From: Granulosicoccus sp045110515
GTDB taxonomy: Bacteria > Pseudomonadota > Gammaproteobacteria > Granulosicoccales > Granulosicoccaceae
Direction: 5' to 3'
Assembly: GCA_045110515.1 (NCBI GenBank)
Contig: JBGCGD010000051.1
Location: 1-64,000, forward strand
DNA length: 64,000 bases
Below the pieces are notes generated by a model that ran no database searches, was not told where the DNA came from, and saw only the letters and a program-made list of their open reading frames with translations. Below are positions 62,912 through 64,000 of the stretch, one piece after another. Numbering within the stretch: position 1 is the first letter of the stretch; each line of letters starts with the position of its first letter. A program made the position numbers and the translations under genes.

Positions 62912-64000
62912 CTAGATTCGAGAAAATGCCTGCTGCAAATCGTTAATTAAATCTTCGGTTGTTTCCAGTCCTATATTGAGTCTTACCAGCCGGCCCTTAT
63001 AGTCCTTACCGGGTCTTTCTACATCCGGATAGACCACAGCCAGGCTGTTGATGCCTCCCCAACTCAAGCCAATATGAAAAAGGGAGAGAGACTCGATAAA
63101 AGTCACCACACTTTCTTGTGAAATATTTTCAGAAAACAGGAATGAGAACACGCTGGTGGAGCCGCTAAAATCTCGCTTCCAGAATTCATGTCCCGGGCAG
63201 GAAGGCAACGCCGGATGAAAAACGCTCTCAACTGCTTCTTGAGCTTGTAGCCATTGTGCCACTATCAACGTTGAGCGTTCTAGCTGGTCCAGTCTGACAG
63301 CTAGTGTTTGTAAACCTCGCAAGGCAAGACTGCAGTCATCGGGGGAGACAGCTAGCCCAAGTTGACGATAAACATCGCCCATGGCTGAGTATGATTCTTC
63401 GTCATTGACGGAGACAGAACCCAGTAATAAATCGCTGTGCCCGCCAATATACTTGGTAAGGGCTTGCATGCTGACATCGATACCGTGGGCGAACGCGTCA
63501 AAGAAAACACCCGCTGAGTAGGTATTGTCCAGAGCCACTTTCACTCCTCGTTTATGAGCCTCTGTCACGATGGCCGGTACATCTTGAACTTCCATGGTGA
63601 CGGAACCCGGGCTCTCACACCAAATCAGCGACGTATTCTCTCTGATGAGGTCTGCGATGCCACTGCCAATCAGTGGATCATAGGGCTCAACGTCGATATT
63701 CAAACCGCGCAATAAACCCACTGCCATTTCCTTGTTCGGACCGTAAGCAGAATGCGGTACTAAGGCATGGCTCCCCGCTTTACAAAACGCAAAATATACG
63801 AGCGCAATGGCAGCCTGGCCACCGGGAACAATAAAGGTATGCTCTGCTTGTTCGAGCTTTGCAATTCGGGAAGCGAGCTCTAGCGATGTAGGGGTTCCGT
63901 ATAAACCATACGAGTAACCACTTTTGTCTTGCTCCCAATCATCACTCACCTTACTTTGTGAATCGAAAACAACGGTTGAGCCTCTGAACACCGGTGTAGC
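62912..64000 (-). CDS. Cys/Met-metabolism PLP-dependent enzyme (cystathionine beta-lyase-like), 5' end beyond the window
   Basis: At least 360 residues, open through the right edge (A-T-P-V-F-R-G-S precedes the first in-window GTG), so the N-terminus is missing. It belongs to the MetC/MetB fold-type I family: SYGLYGTPTSLELASRIAKLE, PGGQAAIALVYFA, VPHSAYGPNKEM, WCESPGSVTMEVQD, VALDNTYSAGVFFD and the PLP-lysine motif MQALTKYIGGHSDLLLGSV. The C-terminus RLNIGLETTEDLINDLQQAF is complete. It is the first visible gene of the operon with the oxygenase and Ior subunits. The reaction could be C-S cleavage of cystathionine or another thioether or amino acid. Confidence 0.82.
   Translation of the reverse strand, partial: ATPVFRGSTVVFDSQSKVSDDWEQDKSGYSYGLYGTPTSLELASRIAKLEQAEHTFIVPGGQAAIALVYFAFCKAGSHALVPHSAYGPNKEMAVGLLRGLNIDVEPYDPLIGSGIADLIRENTSLIWCESPGSVTMEVQDVPAIVTEAHKRGVKVALDNTYSAGVFFDAFAHGIDVSMQALTKYIGGHSDLLLGSVSVNDEESYSAMGDVYRQLGLAVSPDDCSLALRGLQTLAVRLDQLERSTLIVAQWLQAQEAVESVFHPALPSCPGHEFWKRDFSGSTSVFSFLFSENISQESVVTFIESLSLFHIGLSWGGINSLAVVYPDVERPGKDYKGRLVRLNIGLETTEDLINDLQQAFSRI

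Overview
The window looks like the chromosome of a marine or environmental Gammaproteobacterium. The evidence is the gene families: MalK-type and Rbs-type sugar ABC importers, a TRAP dicarboxylate system, a YbiT-type ABC-F protein, NhaA, and a GlyGly-CTERM sorting signal. Genes are tightly packed and many operons use ATGA or TAATG overlaps. A Granulosicoccus- or Arenicella-like lineage would fit the giant Asp-rich surface protein, but that is a guess. I saw no rRNA, tRNA, CRISPR array, insertion sequence or prophage.

Layout. 0-2 kb is a decayed edge where a GNAT fragment is fused out of frame to the C-terminal half of a TIM-barrel isomerase. 2-6 kb holds dapA, a Tat-exported agmatine-deiminase-like enzyme and an arginine:glycine amidinotransferase. 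6.3-8.6 kb is a ThuA-domain lipoprotein coupled to an MDR oxidoreductase. 8.6-15.7 kb is a methylthioribose module: mtnK-mtnA-SorC regulator, divergent from a complete Rbs-type ABC importer. 15.8-20.3 kb is a coupled operon for a coenzyme-B12 glutamate mutase (glmS, glmE, glmL) ending in an unusual AMP-forming ligase. 20.5-27.3 kb encodes the protocatechuate 4,5-cleavage (meta) pathway (ligI, ligA, ligB, ligC, galB, ligK, galD) with a FadR-type GntR regulator and paired palindromic operators. 27.4-30.8 kb holds small accessory genes (RidA family, WYL regulator, GGCT-like, DCC protein, ADP-ribosylglycohydrolase).

30.9-41.3 kb is one 3478-codon gene: a long N-terminal adhesin-like region, an SdrD B-like domain, roughly 1800 residues of thrombospondin type 3 calcium repeats, an internal GlyGly-CTERM signal, then an internal lipobox and an OmpA-type C-terminus. 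About 220 bp upstream of it lie eight perfect copies of a 7-bp repeat. 42-43.4 kb is nhaA. 43.6-50.7 kb is an amino-sugar (GlcNAc or chitooligosaccharide) regulon: nagB, an ABC importer, a GntR/UTRA regulator and nagA. 50.7-56.9 kb is a C4-dicarboxylate-type TRAP locus whose sensor kinase and small membrane subunit each carry one in-frame nonsense codon, and whose response regulator has lost its sigma54-activator motifs. 57-59.4 kb is a MarR regulator with a perfect palindrome at its start, then ybiT. 59.4-64 kb is a four-gene operon (PLP enzyme, 2OG-Fe(II) oxygenase, IorA-like and IorB-like molybdenum hydroxylase) that runs off the right edge.

Best candidates for something new: the glutamate mutase plus ligase operon without methylaspartate ammonia-lyase; the giant protein with an internal sorting signal fused to an OmpA lipoprotein; the multiply damaged TRAP locus; and the mtnK/mtnA/SorC/ABC importer module.
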